64,000 bases of DNA from Parasedimentitalea huanghaiensis (GTDB lineage: Bacteria > Pseudomonadota > Alphaproteobacteria > Rhodobacterales > Rhodobacteraceae), in contig NZ_WQLV01000011.1 in the NCBI RefSeq assembly GCF_009753675.1, positions 1-64,000 of the forward strand. Direction: 5' to 3'. The stretch's first letter is position 1; each line of letters opens with the position of its first letter. The notes below the pieces were generated by a model. The model saw only the letters and a program-made list of their open reading frames with translations, had not been told where the DNA came from and did not search any database. Positions 44,479-54,302 of this stretch are shown here, piece by piece. The position numbers and the translations under genes were made by a program.

Positions 44479-45501
44479 ATGGACGCAATCCTATTGCAAA
44501 TCTTGAACGGGCTCGACAAGGGCTCTGCCTATGCGCTGATCGCGCTGGGACTGACACTCATTTTTGGCACGCTTGGCGTGGTGAACTTTGCCCATGGGGC
44601 CTTGTTCATGATTGGTGCCTTCTGCGCCGTCACCCTTCAACGGCTCCTCAATCTCAGCTTCGAGACAGTTGATGAGACCCAAACCGACTTTCTTGGCAAT
44701 GCGCTGAAGGTCAAAACCCCCTATGTCGAGGCCTGGTTTGGCCCTCAGATGGGTGGAGCGATCATCGACTGGGCAGTCCCACTAGCGATCCTGTTTGCCA
44801 TCCCGATCATGGTTTTTGTTGGCTATGCGATGGAACGCGGGCTGATCAAGCACTTCTACAAGCGTCCACACGCCGACCAGATCCTGGTGACCTTTGGCCT
44901 CGCCATCGTGTTGCAGGAAGTGATCAAATATTTCTACGGTGCCAACCCGATCCAGACTCCTGCCCCTGAGGCACTCAGCGGAATTGTCAATCTCGGCGCC
45001 ATCGTAGGCATGGATATCGTCTATCCTGTCTGGCGTGTCGTCTACTTCTTGTTCTCGCTTCTGGTTATCGGTGGTATCTTCTCGTTCCTGCAATTCACCA
45101 CCTTTGGTATGGTTGTGCGCGCCGGTATGGCCGACCGTGAAACCGTGGGTCTTCTGGGCATCAACATCGACAAACGCTTCACCGTCATGTTTGGCATCGC
45201 CGCTGCTGTCGCGGGTCTTGCTGGTGTGATGTATACCCCGATCAACTCGCCGAACTATCACATGGGCATGGACTTCCTTGTTCTCAGCTTTGTTGTGGTG
45301 GTTGTTGGTGGCATGGGCTCGCTGCCCGGAGCGGTACTTGCAGGATTCCTGCTGGGAATTCTCGAAAGCTTTGCCTCGATGAATGAGATCAAATCAATCA
45401 TTCCAGGTATCGACCAAATTATCATCTATGTGGTGGCAATCATCATTCTGCTCACCCGCCCCCGAGGCCTGATGGGCCGCAAAGGCGTGATGGAGGACTA
45501 A
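44479..45501 (+). CDS. livH: ABC transporter permease (LivH family)
   Basis: 340 residues from the ATG at 44479 (GGTGGGGG upstream); the longer frame runs through the hairpin and is not used. Eight or more membrane helices. Typical stretches are [58 protein letters not shown] and [20 protein letters not shown]. It carries a ~40-residue insertion ([20 protein letters not shown]) in the N-terminal half. It forms the channel with the LivM-type permease. Confidence 0.93.
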   Translation: MDAILLQILNGLDKGSAYALIALGLTLIFGTLGVVNFAHGALFMIGAFCAVTLQRLLNLSFETVDETQTDFLGNALKVKTPYVEAWFGPQMGGAIIDWAVPLAILFAIPIMVFVGYAMERGLIKHFYKRPHADQILVTFGLAIVLQEVIKYFYGANPIQTPAPEALSGIVNLGAIVGMDIVYPVWRVVYFLFSLLVIGGIFSFLQFTTFGMVVRAGMADRETVGLLGINIDKRFTVMFGIAAAVAGLAGVMYTPINSPNYHMGMDFLVLSFVVVVVGGMGSLPGAVLAGFLLGILESFASMNEIKSIIPGIDQIIIYVVAIIILLTRPRGLMGRKGVMED

Positions 45502-45505
45502 AAAC

Positions 45506-46708
45506 ATGCTCGGAATGAACAAAAACGACACCACAATGCTGCTGCTCGTCGCTGCATTGACGATGCTAGCACCCTTTATCCTGAACCCCTTCCCCACGGA
45601 CAGCGGATTGGCACAGTTCAACGCCGGTTACCCGGATCTGATGCAGCGGTTTGTGATTTTTGGCATCTTTGCCATTGGTTTCAACATCCTGTTTGGCCTC
45701 ACCGGCTATCTCAGCTTTGGCCACGCAGCCTTTTTGGGTGTCGGCTCCTACTCGGCGGTTTGGATGTTCAAACTTCTGGCGATGAACGTCATCCCCGCCA
45801 TCCTGTTGTCAGTGGTTATGGCAGGTGTGTTTGCCCTGCTGATTGGCTACGTCTCGCTGCGACGGTCGGGTATCTACTTTTCGATCCTGACGCTGGCCTT
45901 TGCACAGATGTCGTTCAACCTGGCCTACTCAGTGCTAACCCCGATCACCAATGGTGAGACTGGTCTGCAACTTAGCCTCGATGATCCTCGGGTTCTGGGC
46001 GTGTCGCAGACTGCAGATGGATCCATCCCGGTTACCAATCTGTTTGGTTTGGAAATGCGTTCGACTTTTGAAATGGTCGTTGGCCCATGGGCCTTCCAGT
46101 TCAACGCGGGGTACTACCTCTGTGCGCTGATCCTGCTGGCTGTCTTCTATCTGTCGATCCGAATCTTCCGCTCACCCTTTGGTCTGATGCTGAAAGCTGT
46201 TAAATCGAACCAGCAGCGGATGAACTACACCGGGCTGAACACCCGCCCCTACACGCTGGCTGCCTTTGTTATCTCAGGTATGTATGCTGGTCTGGCCGGT
46301 GGCTTGTTGGCCTCGATGGATCCTCTGGCAGGCGCTGAACGTATGCAGTGGACAGCTTCTGGCGAAGTGGTTCTGATGACGATCCTTGGCGGGGCCGGCA
46401 CCCTGATTGGTCCGGTTCTGGGCGCAGGCTTTATCAAGTACTTCGAAAACATCTTCTCCAAGATCAACGAAAGCGTACTCCACAGTTGGTTTGGCGCGCT
46501 GCCCGACGGGCTTGAGGACCTGCTGGTTACCATGGTCTACCCCTTTGTAGGCAAAGGCTGGCATATGACGCTTGGCATCTTGTTTGTTCTGGTTGTGGTG
46601 TTCCTGCCCGGTGGTTTGGTTGAAGGCGGCCAACGCGTTACAGCTTGGATACGTAGTAAAAAGGCGGGCGGTAACAAGCCCACCAGCACAACCGAACCTG
46701 CGGAATAA
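45506..46708 (+). CDS. livM: ABC transporter permease (LivM family)
   Basis: 400 residues, membrane-embedded. Conserved stretches: [40 protein letters not shown] and [19 protein letters not shown]. It begins 4 bases after the previous stop, using the GGAGG near the end of livH. The C-terminus has a short Lys/Thr-rich tail. It is the second channel subunit. Confidence 0.93.
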   Translation: MLGMNKNDTTMLLLVAALTMLAPFILNPFPTDSGLAQFNAGYPDLMQRFVIFGIFAIGFNILFGLTGYLSFGHAAFLGVGSYSAVWMFKLLAMNVIPAILLSVVMAGVFALLIGYVSLRRSGIYFSILTLAFAQMSFNLAYSVLTPITNGETGLQLSLDDPRVLGVSQTADGSIPVTNLFGLEMRSTFEMVVGPWAFQFNAGYYLCALILLAVFYLSIRIFRSPFGLMLKAVKSNQQRMNYTGLNTRPYTLAAFVISGMYAGLAGGLLASMDPLAGAERMQWTASGEVVLMTILGGAGTLIGPVLGAGFIKYFENIFSKINESVLHSWFGALPDGLEDLLVTMVYPFVGKGWHMTLGILFVLVVVFLPGGLVEGGQRVTAWIRSKKAGGNKPTSTTEPAE

Positions 46709-46719
46709 GGAGACACAAG

Positions 46720-47475
46720 ATGGGAATTCTTGAAGTCAAAGGCGTAAACAAGCGGTTCGGCGGGCTCCAAGCGTTGGGGGATGTGAACCTCAGCGTCAAG
46801 GAAAACTCGGTCCATGCCATCATCGGTCCAAACGGTGCAGGCAAATCCACCCTACTGAACTGTCTGGTGGGTAAGCTGATCCCCGACACTGGGTCAGTCA
46901 TGTTCGACGGGCAATCGGTGCTGGGCCGAGCGCCTTATGAGATCAACCAGATGGGCATCAGCCGTGTGTTCCAAACACCCGAGATCTTTGGTGAACTTTC
47001 GGTGATGGAAAACATGATGATCCCCTGCTTTGCCAAACGCGACGGTGCGTTTGAAATGAACGCCATCGGGTCTGTTCTCAGCCAAAAAGACATCATCGTA
47101 AAAGCCGAGGAAATGTTGAAAGACATGAACATGGCAGACAAGCGGCACATGAACGCGGCCTCTCTGTCGCGTGGTGACAAGCGGCGTCTTGAGATTGGCA
47201 TGTGCTTGTCTCAGGAACCTCGTCTGCTGCTGTTGGATGAACCTACTGCCGGTATGGCACGGGCTGATACCAACAACACAATCGACCTGCTGAAACAGAT
47301 CAGTGACGAACGCGACATTACCATCGCCATCATCGAACACGACATGCATGTTGTGTTCTCTCTGGCCGACCGGATCACCGTTCTGGCCCAGGGCACACCA
47401 CTGGTCGAAGATGAGCCACAAAACATCCGAGGCAACCCCAAGGTCCGCGAAGCGTACCTGGGTGAGTCGGGCTAA
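46720..47475 (+). CDS. livG: ABC transporter ATPase (LivG family)
   Basis: 251 residues. Walker A GPNGAGKST lies near residue 37, the signature is the variant LSRGDKRRLEIGM, and Walker B is RLLLLDEPTAGM. The variant signature is usual for LivG-type and urea-type subunits. It follows livM by 11 bases. Confidence 0.93.
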   Translation: MGILEVKGVNKRFGGLQALGDVNLSVKENSVHAIIGPNGAGKSTLLNCLVGKLIPDTGSVMFDGQSVLGRAPYEINQMGISRVFQTPEIFGELSVMENMMIPCFAKRDGAFEMNAIGSVLSQKDIIVKAEEMLKDMNMADKRHMNAASLSRGDKRRLEIGMCLSQEPRLLLLDEPTAGMARADTNNTIDLLKQISDERDITIAIIEHDMHVVFSLADRITVLAQGTPLVEDEPQNIRGNPKVREAYLGESG

Positions 47476-47487
47476 GGAGAGAACCAA

Positions 47488-48243
47488 ATGAACGTCAAAC
47501 CTAATTTCTCCAAGAACGCCAACCAGGCGACCACAGCCCCGGCCTTTCTGTCGGTTTGGGACATGCATGCTTATTATGGTGAAAGCTATATCGTGCAGGG
47601 CATTTCCTTTAACGTGCACGAAGGCGAGATCCTCGCCCTGCTTGGCCGTAACGGTGCTGGCAAAACCTCAACTCTGCGCGCCATTGCCCGGATGGACGAC
47701 CCTCAAATCAACAAGGGTGAAATCTGGCTAGACCACCAGCCTCTGCACTCAATGCAGAGCTATCAGGCCTCGGCGGCCGGGTTGGCCCTGGTGCCAGAAG
47801 ATCGCAGCATCATCCCAGGTCTGACAGTCGAGGAAAACCTGCAACTGGCCCAGATCGCTCCGCCGATCGGCTGGTCGCTTGAACGTCTGTACGAACTGTT
47901 CCCGCGCTTGGGTGAACGCCGCAAGCAAGAAGGCGTCACCCTATCGGGCGGCGAACAGCAGATGCTTGCAATTGCCCGCGCACTTGCCCGCGATATCAAA
48001 GTTTTGCTGCTAGACGAGCCTTATGAAGGCCTGGCACCTGTAATCGTGGATGAGATCGAACGGACGCTCATCCACATCAAGGAACAGGGCATCACGACAA
48101 TCATCGTTGAGCAAAACGCGGTGCGGGCGCTGGAACTGGCCGACCGCGCTGTGATCCTCGACACCGGAGGTATCGTGTTTGACGGTGTGGCCTCTGAGGT
48201 GTTGGAAAATGAAGAACTGCGCGCCGAATATCTGGCGATCTAA
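47488..48243 (+). CDS. livF: ABC transporter ATPase (LivF family)
   Basis: 251 residues. Walker A GRNGAGKTS near residue 53, signature LSGGEQQMLAIARAL and Walker B VLLLDEPYEGLAP. The N-terminus has a ~20-residue extension before the domain. It pairs with LivG, and the operon ends behind it at a strong terminator. Confidence 0.93.
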   Translation: MNVKPNFSKNANQATTAPAFLSVWDMHAYYGESYIVQGISFNVHEGEILALLGRNGAGKTSTLRAIARMDDPQINKGEIWLDHQPLHSMQSYQASAAGLALVPEDRSIIPGLTVEENLQLAQIAPPIGWSLERLYELFPRLGERRKQEGVTLSGGEQQMLAIARALARDIKVLLLDEPYEGLAPVIVDEIERTLIHIKEQGITTIIVEQNAVRALELADRAVILDTGGIVFDGVASEVLENEELRAEYLAI

Positions 48244-48279
48244 GGCACTATGAAATTCCGTTTTTACGGTAACAAGTGT

Positions 48280-48315
48280 ATAAGGCCGACCTTACCAGGG
48301 TCGGCCTTATTTTTG
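48280..48315 (+). terminator. Terminator of the Liv-type operon
   Basis: A 12-bp perfect stem (ATAAGGCCGACC paired with GGTCGGCCTTAT) with a 7-base loop, followed by five T residues. Confidence 0.92.
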
Positions 48316-48408
48316 TTCGCATGAAGGTTGGTAAATCGTCGTAAACTGACCAGAATATTCAGTCCGATTGCTCCCGTTCTATCTAATCCAAACCGGGAGA
48401 GAGCTGGA

Positions 48409-48771
48409 TCAAATATGATGACTGGTTTCAGCCAAAGAACGGTTTGTTACTGTTCGGTCCGCCATTTGCGCATTGCTGGTACGCCATGCCGCCCGTGCCC
48501 TTAGGCGAATAGCAATTGCTATTATCCCCAGGCAAATCCAGAAAACCTGGATCAACATTGAGCCGAGATTGAAGTTCTGCACCAAGCTGATCAATATGAG
48601 GCATGCACCACATATATTGATCAGAAAGAACGCTATCCCCTGGCTGTCGATGACGCGAAAGGTCACCAGCGTGTAGTTGGTCAGGTACAGGAGAAACCCA
48701 ACTACCCCACAACCAGTGGAAACCTGTGCAGGCAGAGACGCAAATACGTCATAGATGTTTTCAACAATCAT
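48409..48771 (-). CDS. Small membrane protein (CBU_0592-like)
   Basis: 120 residues with three hydrophobic helices (about 15-35, 45-62 and 68-88) and a polar, Arg-rich C-terminal tail. STGCGVVGFLLYLTNYTLVT and INICGACLILISLVQNFNLG resemble the uncharacterised CBU_0592 membrane family. Function unknown. It follows the LuxR-hydrolase gene on the same strand with a 95-base gap. Confidence 0.7.
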   Translation of the reverse strand: MIVENIYDVFASLPAQVSTGCGVVGFLLYLTNYTLVTFRVIDSQGIAFFLINICGACLILISLVQNFNLGSMLIQVFWICLGIIAIAIRLRARAAWRTSNAQMADRTVTNRSLAETSHHI

Positions 48772-48866
48772 TTTGGACAGGCCTTAAAAAGAAGTTACTC
48801 GTTAACCACGTCCGGTATCTAGAAAACCTCGCTATTTCGACCTATTCCCATTTGGGGACAAAACAC

Positions 48867-50600
48867 TCAAAGGTCTGGAATACTATACCTTTCACTGCCA
48901 GGCTCCACATCGCGTCCAGCCGCACGCGCCAGCAGCCAAGGCCAGTTCGTAATGTGGTGATAGTGCCCTTTGTCAGCCATCGCAGTCAGATGTGCATCCG
49001 GTAAGTGCTGAGCCAAGAGCTCGGCCCCTTGCACGGGTGCTACATTATCCAGATCACCCTGAAAAATTTCAACCGGAACTGTGATATCCTGCACAGGGAA
49101 GTCCCAGCCCTGAGCATTCAACAGGTTCTCTTCCACCATGCCTTCCATGCCCATGGCGGTGCGCTGTGCCAGCATTTCTGCTGTTCGGCGCCGAATCACC
49201 GGATGCGACAGAATTTCCACATCGTCAGCGCTGCGTGTACGCTTACAATACCGGTCAAAATAGTTGTCCCGGTTCTGCAAAATTGATCGCACCAGAAATG
49301 GGATCACCTGCCGAAGCATCGCGGGCCAATGGCGTCCTAAAATACTGGACATATGATAAAACTGATCCAACTCACGCCAATTTGGGTGGCGGTAAACAGG
49401 ATAGGCAGCAGAAGACAGCACGATTTTTCTAACACGCGGTCCTAACCCATGCGCCACGGCCAATGCGCTGCCTGAACCGAAGGACAGGGCCAGAATACCT
49501 ACATTGTCTAGGTCCAGTTGTTCCATCAGCTGTTCTACATCTGATGTGAAATCCCGCAGGCTGTCCATATCTCTGGCCTCTGACCGAAATGCGCCGGAGC
49601 GACAGGGGGTTATAAGACGAATGTTGTGCCTTTCCAGATAGCGCGAACAAAGATCCGGATACCCGACCACATCGATTGCAACCCCCGACAGCGCATCGAA
49701 GACCAACACAGGGTCCCCGGTTTCAGGGCCAAGGCAGAAGTATTCAAGGTTGCGGCCATCTCTAAGAGTGATCATCCGCCGCACGTTCTGACGTTCCCCC
49801 TTAAACAATTCACTGCGTCGCAGGGCAGACATTGGTGTCGCTGCTAGCCCAGCGATCAGACTGGCCTGATTATGAAACCCCGTTTTATCATAGATCCGCT
49901 TCAAATACGTACGCGCACTTTCATAGGACAATCCCATCTCGACGGCCGCACTTCGCAGGTCCCCCTTCTGACTAAGCTCGCCTAACAGTTCAGCCTCCCG
50001 CCTAGAAAAATGATGAGTGTGAGAGAAGCTGCGCAGCGCATCATTTTTGCCTCGTCCTGCAGAAATCAGAACTGCTGAGGCAATTGACGGAAATCCTATT
50101 CTTTCCGCTTCCTGGCGTGGCAAAACCATCATTGGTTCTTGGCAGCTTCCAGGCAATTGGAACTCATGCGATACTTCGTTCTGTATGCAGGCCCCAACCA
50201 GCGAGGCCAGCGATTGTTCGCCTTTGTCGTTCAAGAGCCCCGGGAGTTCACCGTTGGGCAAAATCGCCCCCAACCGCAGTGTTTCCTGCATTGACCGGTT
50301 GGCCATCAAGAGCTGCCCTGTTTCCCCGAACAGCGCTACTCCAAAGGCAAAACTGTTCAGGACCGACGACAAATAGGTCTCGCGTTCTTGCAAATCGACC
50401 ATGCGTTTGGAAATACTAAAAGCTCGTCGGAAGTGCTGTGAAAGGTTCTCTAGCCCCTTACTGTCGTTATGTTCCAAAAAGCGACTGTCGCGCGCACGCT
50501 GAACTTCTTCTGTCAGCTCAAGTATCAATTCAGGCCATAGAGAATTATCCAACGACGCCTCGTAAACCAAATGCGTCAACTGCTCAAAATTGCCCGACAT
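48867..50600 (-). CDS. LuxR-type regulator fused to an alpha/beta hydrolase
   Basis: 577 residues from the ATG at 50600; the frame runs on upstream through the intergenic region but without family character. A sensor-like N-terminus (about 1-190, PAS-like) precedes a LuxR helix-turn-helix at about 195-255 (FSRREAELLGELSQKGDLRS, SYESARTYLKRIYDKTGFHN). An alpha/beta hydrolase follows, with nucleophile elbow LALSFGSGSAL and a late GDLDNVAPVQ and KGHYHH that fit the Asp and His. The fusion suggests a regulator whose DNA binding or ligand level is tied to hydrolysis or binding of a small ester or lactone. It is divergent from another LuxR-type gene at 50743. Confidence 0.85.
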   Translation of the reverse strand: MSGNFEQLTHLVYEASLDNSLWPELILELTEEVQRARDSRFLEHNDSKGLENLSQHFRRAFSISKRMVDLQERETYLSSVLNSFAFGVALFGETGQLLMANRSMQETLRLGAILPNGELPGLLNDKGEQSLASLVGACIQNEVSHEFQLPGSCQEPMMVLPRQEAERIGFPSIASAVLISAGRGKNDALRSFSHTHHFSRREAELLGELSQKGDLRSAAVEMGLSYESARTYLKRIYDKTGFHNQASLIAGLAATPMSALRRSELFKGERQNVRRMITLRDGRNLEYFCLGPETGDPVLVFDALSGVAIDVVGYPDLCSRYLERHNIRLITPCRSGAFRSEARDMDSLRDFTSDVEQLMEQLDLDNVGILALSFGSGSALAVAHGLGPRVRKIVLSSAAYPVYRHPNWRELDQFYHMSSILGRHWPAMLRQVIPFLVRSILQNRDNYFDRYCKRTRSADDVEILSHPVIRRRTAEMLAQRTAMGMEGMVEENLLNAQGWDFPVQDITVPVEIFQGDLDNVAPVQGAELLAQHLPDAHLTAMADKGHYHHITNWPWLLARAAGRDVEPGSERYSIPDL

Positions 50601-50742
50601 ATCCAAATACCCAAAACTAACAAAACAAAAACACCACATAGCACCGCAATCATCAGCACATAAAGTCAGGTTTTCCAGAACCCGTCCCGCAGCCACAGCG
50701 TGTACCCTTTCCATAAGAGGAAATTCAGTCCACATATGCCCC

Positions 50743-51279
50743 ATGACTGATATAGCCTTTGACCTTGCGCCCGTCGGGCTAGCCCAACTGGAGCACCGCT
50801 TCATCCGACGCTGCAACCTGCAGTTTGCCGAAACCTTTGGGGACACACCCGCAGGATTTATCGGCATGGAGATTTCCGCTTTGTACCCAAGCCGCGCGGA
50901 CTTTGACCGGATCGGTGACCTGCTGCAGCAAGAGGACGCTCAAGCCGGACGGTACGATGATGAGCGCATTATGCGGAGATGTACTGGCGAATTGTTCTGG
51001 TGTCGGGTCCGCGGTCGGTCGCTGACCCCAGATCAGCCTTTCCGCGCTGGAATATGGTCATTTGCTGACATTTCCGACGATAGGCCGATGGTTTCTCTAA
51101 CGCCCAGAGAACGTGACGTCGCGATTCTTACTTGCCGCGGTCTATCTGCAAAAGAAATCGGCGTGGAGCTGGACCTGTCCTACCGCACAGTTGAAACCCA
51201 CCGGGCCAATCTGCTTAAGAAATTCGCAGCCCGAAAACTTCCAGAATTGGTGGCAAAACTAACAGGTATGCCTCTTTAG
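50743..51279 (+). CDS. PAS-like LuxR-family regulator
   Basis: 178 residues. The start at 50743 is the best guess: the nearest good ribosome site (AAGAGGAAA) is ~20 bases away, and the open frame continues upstream. The N-terminal ~110 residues look like a PAS sensor (FIGMEISALYPSRADFDRIG, CTGELFWCRVRGRSLTPDQP). The C-terminal LuxR helix-turn-helix is VSLTPRERDVAILTCRGLSA to DLSYRTVETHRANLLKKFAA. It is divergent from the LuxR-hydrolase gene, an arrangement that suggests a shared control circuit. The signal is unknown. Confidence 0.8.
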   Translation: MTDIAFDLAPVGLAQLEHRFIRRCNLQFAETFGDTPAGFIGMEISALYPSRADFDRIGDLLQQEDAQAGRYDDERIMRRCTGELFWCRVRGRSLTPDQPFRAGIWSFADISDDRPMVSLTPRERDVAILTCRGLSAKEIGVELDLSYRTVETHRANLLKKFAARKLPELVAKLTGMPL

Positions 51280-51423
51280 ATCAGGACCGATTGCAAATCT
51301 GATGCTGAAAGCCCATGTTAGCGCTCTGTTAGGGTGCTTTCCTTGCGGGCGACCATGCCCTATAAGCGCGTTAAATTTCGACCTGCATTGTCAGCAGGTC
51401 TCTGAGAACCGGCTGAGGACAAT

Positions 51424-51918
51424 ATGAAAAACAAAACTCACGAAGCAGACGTCGCCTTTATCAAGGCATTGGCCGAAATGCTGCGCGACAACGACCTGAC
51501 CGAGTTGCAGGTCAAACGTGACTATGGCGATGACGACAGCCTGAATGTGCGTGTCTCTCGTCAAGTTGCCGCAATGCCTGCTCCTCCTGTTCAGGTAGCG
51601 GTCCCTGCCGCCGCACCAGCTGCGCCGCCAGTCGCTGCGGCTGCGGCTCCTGCTGCGGCGCCAGCGGATGATCCCGCCAGCCACCCTGGCGCGGTTCCGT
51701 CACCCATGGTCGGTACAGTATACACTCAAGCAGAACCGGGTGCTCCAGCCTTTATCTCAGTCGGCGCGAAAGTCAGCGAAGGCGATACCTTGCTGATCAT
51801 CGAAGCCATGAAGACCATGAACCACATCCCTGCCCCCAAGGCTGGAACGGTAAAACGCATTCTGGTCGAAGATGGTGCTGCTGTGGAATTCGGAACGCCT
51901 CTGGTCATCATCGAGTAA
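51424..51918 (+). CDS. accB: Biotin carboxyl carrier protein of acetyl-CoA carboxylase
   Basis: 164 residues. The biotinyl domain is the last ~80 residues, with Lys130 in the EAMKTM motif as the biotin site. An Ala/Pro-rich linker (residues ~55-90) joins it to the N-terminal helix region. A GAGGAC ribosome site precedes the ATG. accC follows after 9 bases. It carries carboxyl groups in the first step of fatty acid synthesis. Confidence 0.96.
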   Translation: MKNKTHEADVAFIKALAEMLRDNDLTELQVKRDYGDDDSLNVRVSRQVAAMPAPPVQVAVPAAAPAAPPVAAAAAPAAAPADDPASHPGAVPSPMVGTVYTQAEPGAPAFISVGAKVSEGDTLLIIEAMKTMNHIPAPKAGTVKRILVEDGAAVEFGTPLVIIE

Positions 51919-51927
51919 GGATCAGAC

Positions 51928-53277
51928 ATGTTTGACAAGATCCTGATTGCCAATCGCGGTGAGATCGCCCTTCGCGTGATCCGCGCGGCGCGTGAAATGG
52001 GCATCAAATCGGTTGCAGTACACTCGACTGCAGATGCCGACGCCATGCATGTGCGCATGGCTGATGAATCAGTTTGCATTGGCCCGCCGTCCAGTATCAA
52101 CAGCTACCTGTCGATCCCGGCCATCATATCAGCCTGTGAGATCACTGGCGCGCAGGCAATCCATCCTGGCTATGGCTTTCTGTCTGAAAACGCCAATTTC
52201 GTGCAGATCGTCGAGGATCACGGCCTGGCATTCATCGGCCCCACTGCACAGCACATTCGCACCATGGGCGATAAAATCACAGCCAAGGACACCATGAAAG
52301 AACTGGGCGTACCCTGTGTCCCCGGCTCAGATGGTGGCGTTCCAGATCTGGAAACAGCGCAAAAAATTGGCGCTGATATCGGCTATCCCGTTATCATCAA
52401 AGCGACAGCTGGCGGCGGCGGCAAGGGCATGAAAGTTGCCAATACTGCGGCTGATATGGAAATGGCTTTTCGCACCGCGCGTGCTGAGGGCAAGTCCAAC
52501 TTTGGCAACGATGAAGTCTACATCGAGAAATATTTGACCACACCGCGCCACATCGAAATTCAGGTGTTCGGAGACGGTAAGGGCAAGGCTGTGCATCTGG
52601 GCGAGCGCGACTGCTCGTTGCAACGCCGTCACCAAAAGGTGTTTGAGGAGGCCCCCGGCCCCAGCATTAGCCCCGAGGAACGCGCCAAGATCGGTAAGAT
52701 ATGCGCCGATGCGGTTGCCAATATCAACTATATTGGCGCCGGCACCATTGAGTTCCTGTACGAAAACGGTGAGTTCTACTTTATCGAGATGAACACCCGC
52801 CTGCAGGTGGAACACCCGGTCACCGAGGCCATTTTTGGTGTGGATCTGGTACGTGAACAAATTCGCGTCGCCGAAGGTTTGCCGATGTCGTTTGCTCAGG
52901 ACGATCTTACAATCAATGGCCACGCCATTGAGGTACGGATCAACGCTGAGAAGCTTCCGAACTTCGCCCCTTGCCCCGGTAGAATCACCCAATACCACGC
53001 CCCAGGCGGATTGGGTGTTCGGATGGATTCGGCGCTGTATGACGGCTACTCGATCCCGCCCTATTACGACAGCCTGATCGGCAAGCTAATCGTGCACGGC
53101 CGCGACCGAAATGAGGCCATTGCCCGCCTGAGCCGGGCCCTGGGCGAATTGATTGTTGATGGAGTCGATACCACGGTTCCTCTGTTTCATGCTTTACTGG
53201 CCGAAGCGGACGTCCAGTCTGGCAATTACAACATTCACTGGCTGGAACGTTGGCTTGACGATAATCTGGCCAGCTAA
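51928..53277 (+). CDS. accC: Biotin carboxylase subunit of acetyl-CoA carboxylase
   Basis: 449 residues, the normal length. The ATP-grasp biotin carboxylase is clear: [20 protein letters not shown] at the start, the glycine-rich ATP loop in [30 protein letters not shown], and [11 protein letters not shown]. It carboxylates the biotin on AccB using bicarbonate and ATP. Nine bases follow accB; the REP-like palindrome lies 12 bases after its stop. Confidence 0.97.
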   Translation: MFDKILIANRGEIALRVIRAAREMGIKSVAVHSTADADAMHVRMADESVCIGPPSSINSYLSIPAIISACEITGAQAIHPGYGFLSENANFVQIVEDHGLAFIGPTAQHIRTMGDKITAKDTMKELGVPCVPGSDGGVPDLETAQKIGADIGYPVIIKATAGGGGKGMKVANTAADMEMAFRTARAEGKSNFGNDEVYIEKYLTTPRHIEIQVFGDGKGKAVHLGERDCSLQRRHQKVFEEAPGPSISPEERAKIGKICADAVANINYIGAGTIEFLYENGEFYFIEMNTRLQVEHPVTEAIFGVDLVREQIRVAEGLPMSFAQDDLTINGHAIEVRINAEKLPNFAPCPGRITQYHAPGGLGVRMDSALYDGYSIPPYYDSLIGKLIVHGRDRNEAIARLSRALGELIVDGVDTTVPLFHALLAEADVQSGNYNIHWLERWLDDNLAS

Positions 53278-53289
53278 AACCTTGGTGGC

Positions 53290-53309
53290 GGTGCGTGCCA
53301 GCACGCACC
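53290..53309. repeat. REP-like palindrome between accC and aat
   Basis: GGTGCGTG-CCAG-CACGCACC is a perfect 8-bp inverted repeat followed by CTACCCACC. Sequences of this kind (GGTGCGTGC...GCACGCACCCTAC) are scattered as short intergenic repeats in several proteobacterial genomes. Here it may also act as a weak terminator behind accC. Confidence 0.6.
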
Positions 53310-53331
53310 CTACCCACCTCTTTGTTCTGGT

Positions 53332-53967
53332 ATGATGACGCTGTCTGCAGATTTGTTATTGCACGCCTATTCTGTGGGTGTATTCCCCATGGCCGAAACC
53401 AGCGACAATCCAGAAATTTTTTGGGTGGACCCCAAACGCCGTGGCATTCTTCCGCTGGACGGTTTTCACATGTCCCGCTCCCTTAGACGGCACATCCGAC
53501 GAACAGCCTATCAAGTGACTGTGAACCGCGACTTCCAGGCCGTTGTTACAGCCTGCGCCGATCGTGAAGAAACCTGGATCAACGATGAAATCCACAAGCG
53601 CTACATTGAGTTGCACGAAATGGGGCACGCACATTCGCTCGAGATTTGGCAGGATGGTGTGCTGAGTGGCGGTATCTACGGCGTCACTGTGGGGGCGGCA
53701 TTTTTTGGAGAGAGCATGTTTTCGCGTCGTACCAATGCGTCAAAACTTGCACTTGCCTACTTGGTTGATCGTCTCAATCAGACCGGATTTACGCTGTGTG
53801 ATACTCAGTTCCTGACCACACACCTAGCATCACTGGGCGGGATAGAAATCAGCCGCGCAGCCTATCGCAGGCGGCTGTTTGAGGCTGTGCAGGAACAAAA
53901 ATGCTTCACCACTGCCGAGCTTCCCACTGCTCAGGAGCTATTGCAGCGCAATACCCAGATGTCGTAG
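53332..53967 (+). CDS. aat: Leucyl/phenylalanyl-tRNA-protein transferase
   Basis: 211 residues. Family features: YSVGVFPMAETSDNPEIFWV, DPKRRGILPLDGFHMSRSLR, HSLEIWQDGVLSGGIYGVTV, FFGESMFSRRTNASKLAL and DTQFLTTHLASLGG. It attaches Leu or Phe to proteins with N-terminal Arg or Lys, marking them for ClpAP degradation by the N-end rule. Its 3' end overlaps the DUF2155 gene on the other strand by 37 bases. Confidence 0.96.
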   Translation: MMTLSADLLLHAYSVGVFPMAETSDNPEIFWVDPKRRGILPLDGFHMSRSLRRHIRRTAYQVTVNRDFQAVVTACADREETWINDEIHKRYIELHEMGHAHSLEIWQDGVLSGGIYGVTVGAAFFGESMFSRRTNASKLALAYLVDRLNQTGFTLCDTQFLTTHLASLGGIEISRAAYRRRLFEAVQEQKCFTTAELPTAQELLQRNTQMS

Positions 53968-54302
53968 CGGCTGTGGTCCAACGCGCTAAGTGCGGGGCTG
54001 GAGGCAATCATCCAACCTTCAAACTGGACCGCACCAGTGTCCGGCTCTCGTATTGTGAGAAAGGCAAAGGCATCCCCTGTAGGGTTTTCTGCCGGATAAC
54101 GACAATCAGCGACAGTCACCAACAGACCAAAAAGTTCAGCGCTGCCACCAATTGGCAGCTCGGCATCAGTTGTGCGACCGTTGACCTTGTCCAGACCGCG
54201 CAACACCGCACCAGTTCCTGATACGGCTCCATTGTCTTGTGCCAAGCCAGCTGAACCCAGTGCCAGCGACAGCAGACCGGACCATAACGTCAATCGGATC
54301 AC
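53931..54302 (-). CDS. DUF2155-domain exported protein
   Basis: 123 residues with a signal peptide (LWSGLLSLALGSAGLAQ). The DUF2155 core is seen in GAVLRGLDKVNGRTTD, VADCRYPAENPTGDAFAFL, EGWMIASSPALSALDHSRYD and IWVLRC. The domain is common in alphaproteobacteria; its function is unknown. It overlaps the MlaD-like gene upstream by four bases (ATGA) and the aat gene on the other strand by 37 bases. Confidence 0.9.
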   Translation of the reverse strand: MIRLTLWSGLLSLALGSAGLAQDNGAVSGTGAVLRGLDKVNGRTTDAELPIGGSAELFGLLVTVADCRYPAENPTGDAFAFLTIREPDTGAVQFEGWMIASSPALSALDHSRYDIWVLRCNSS

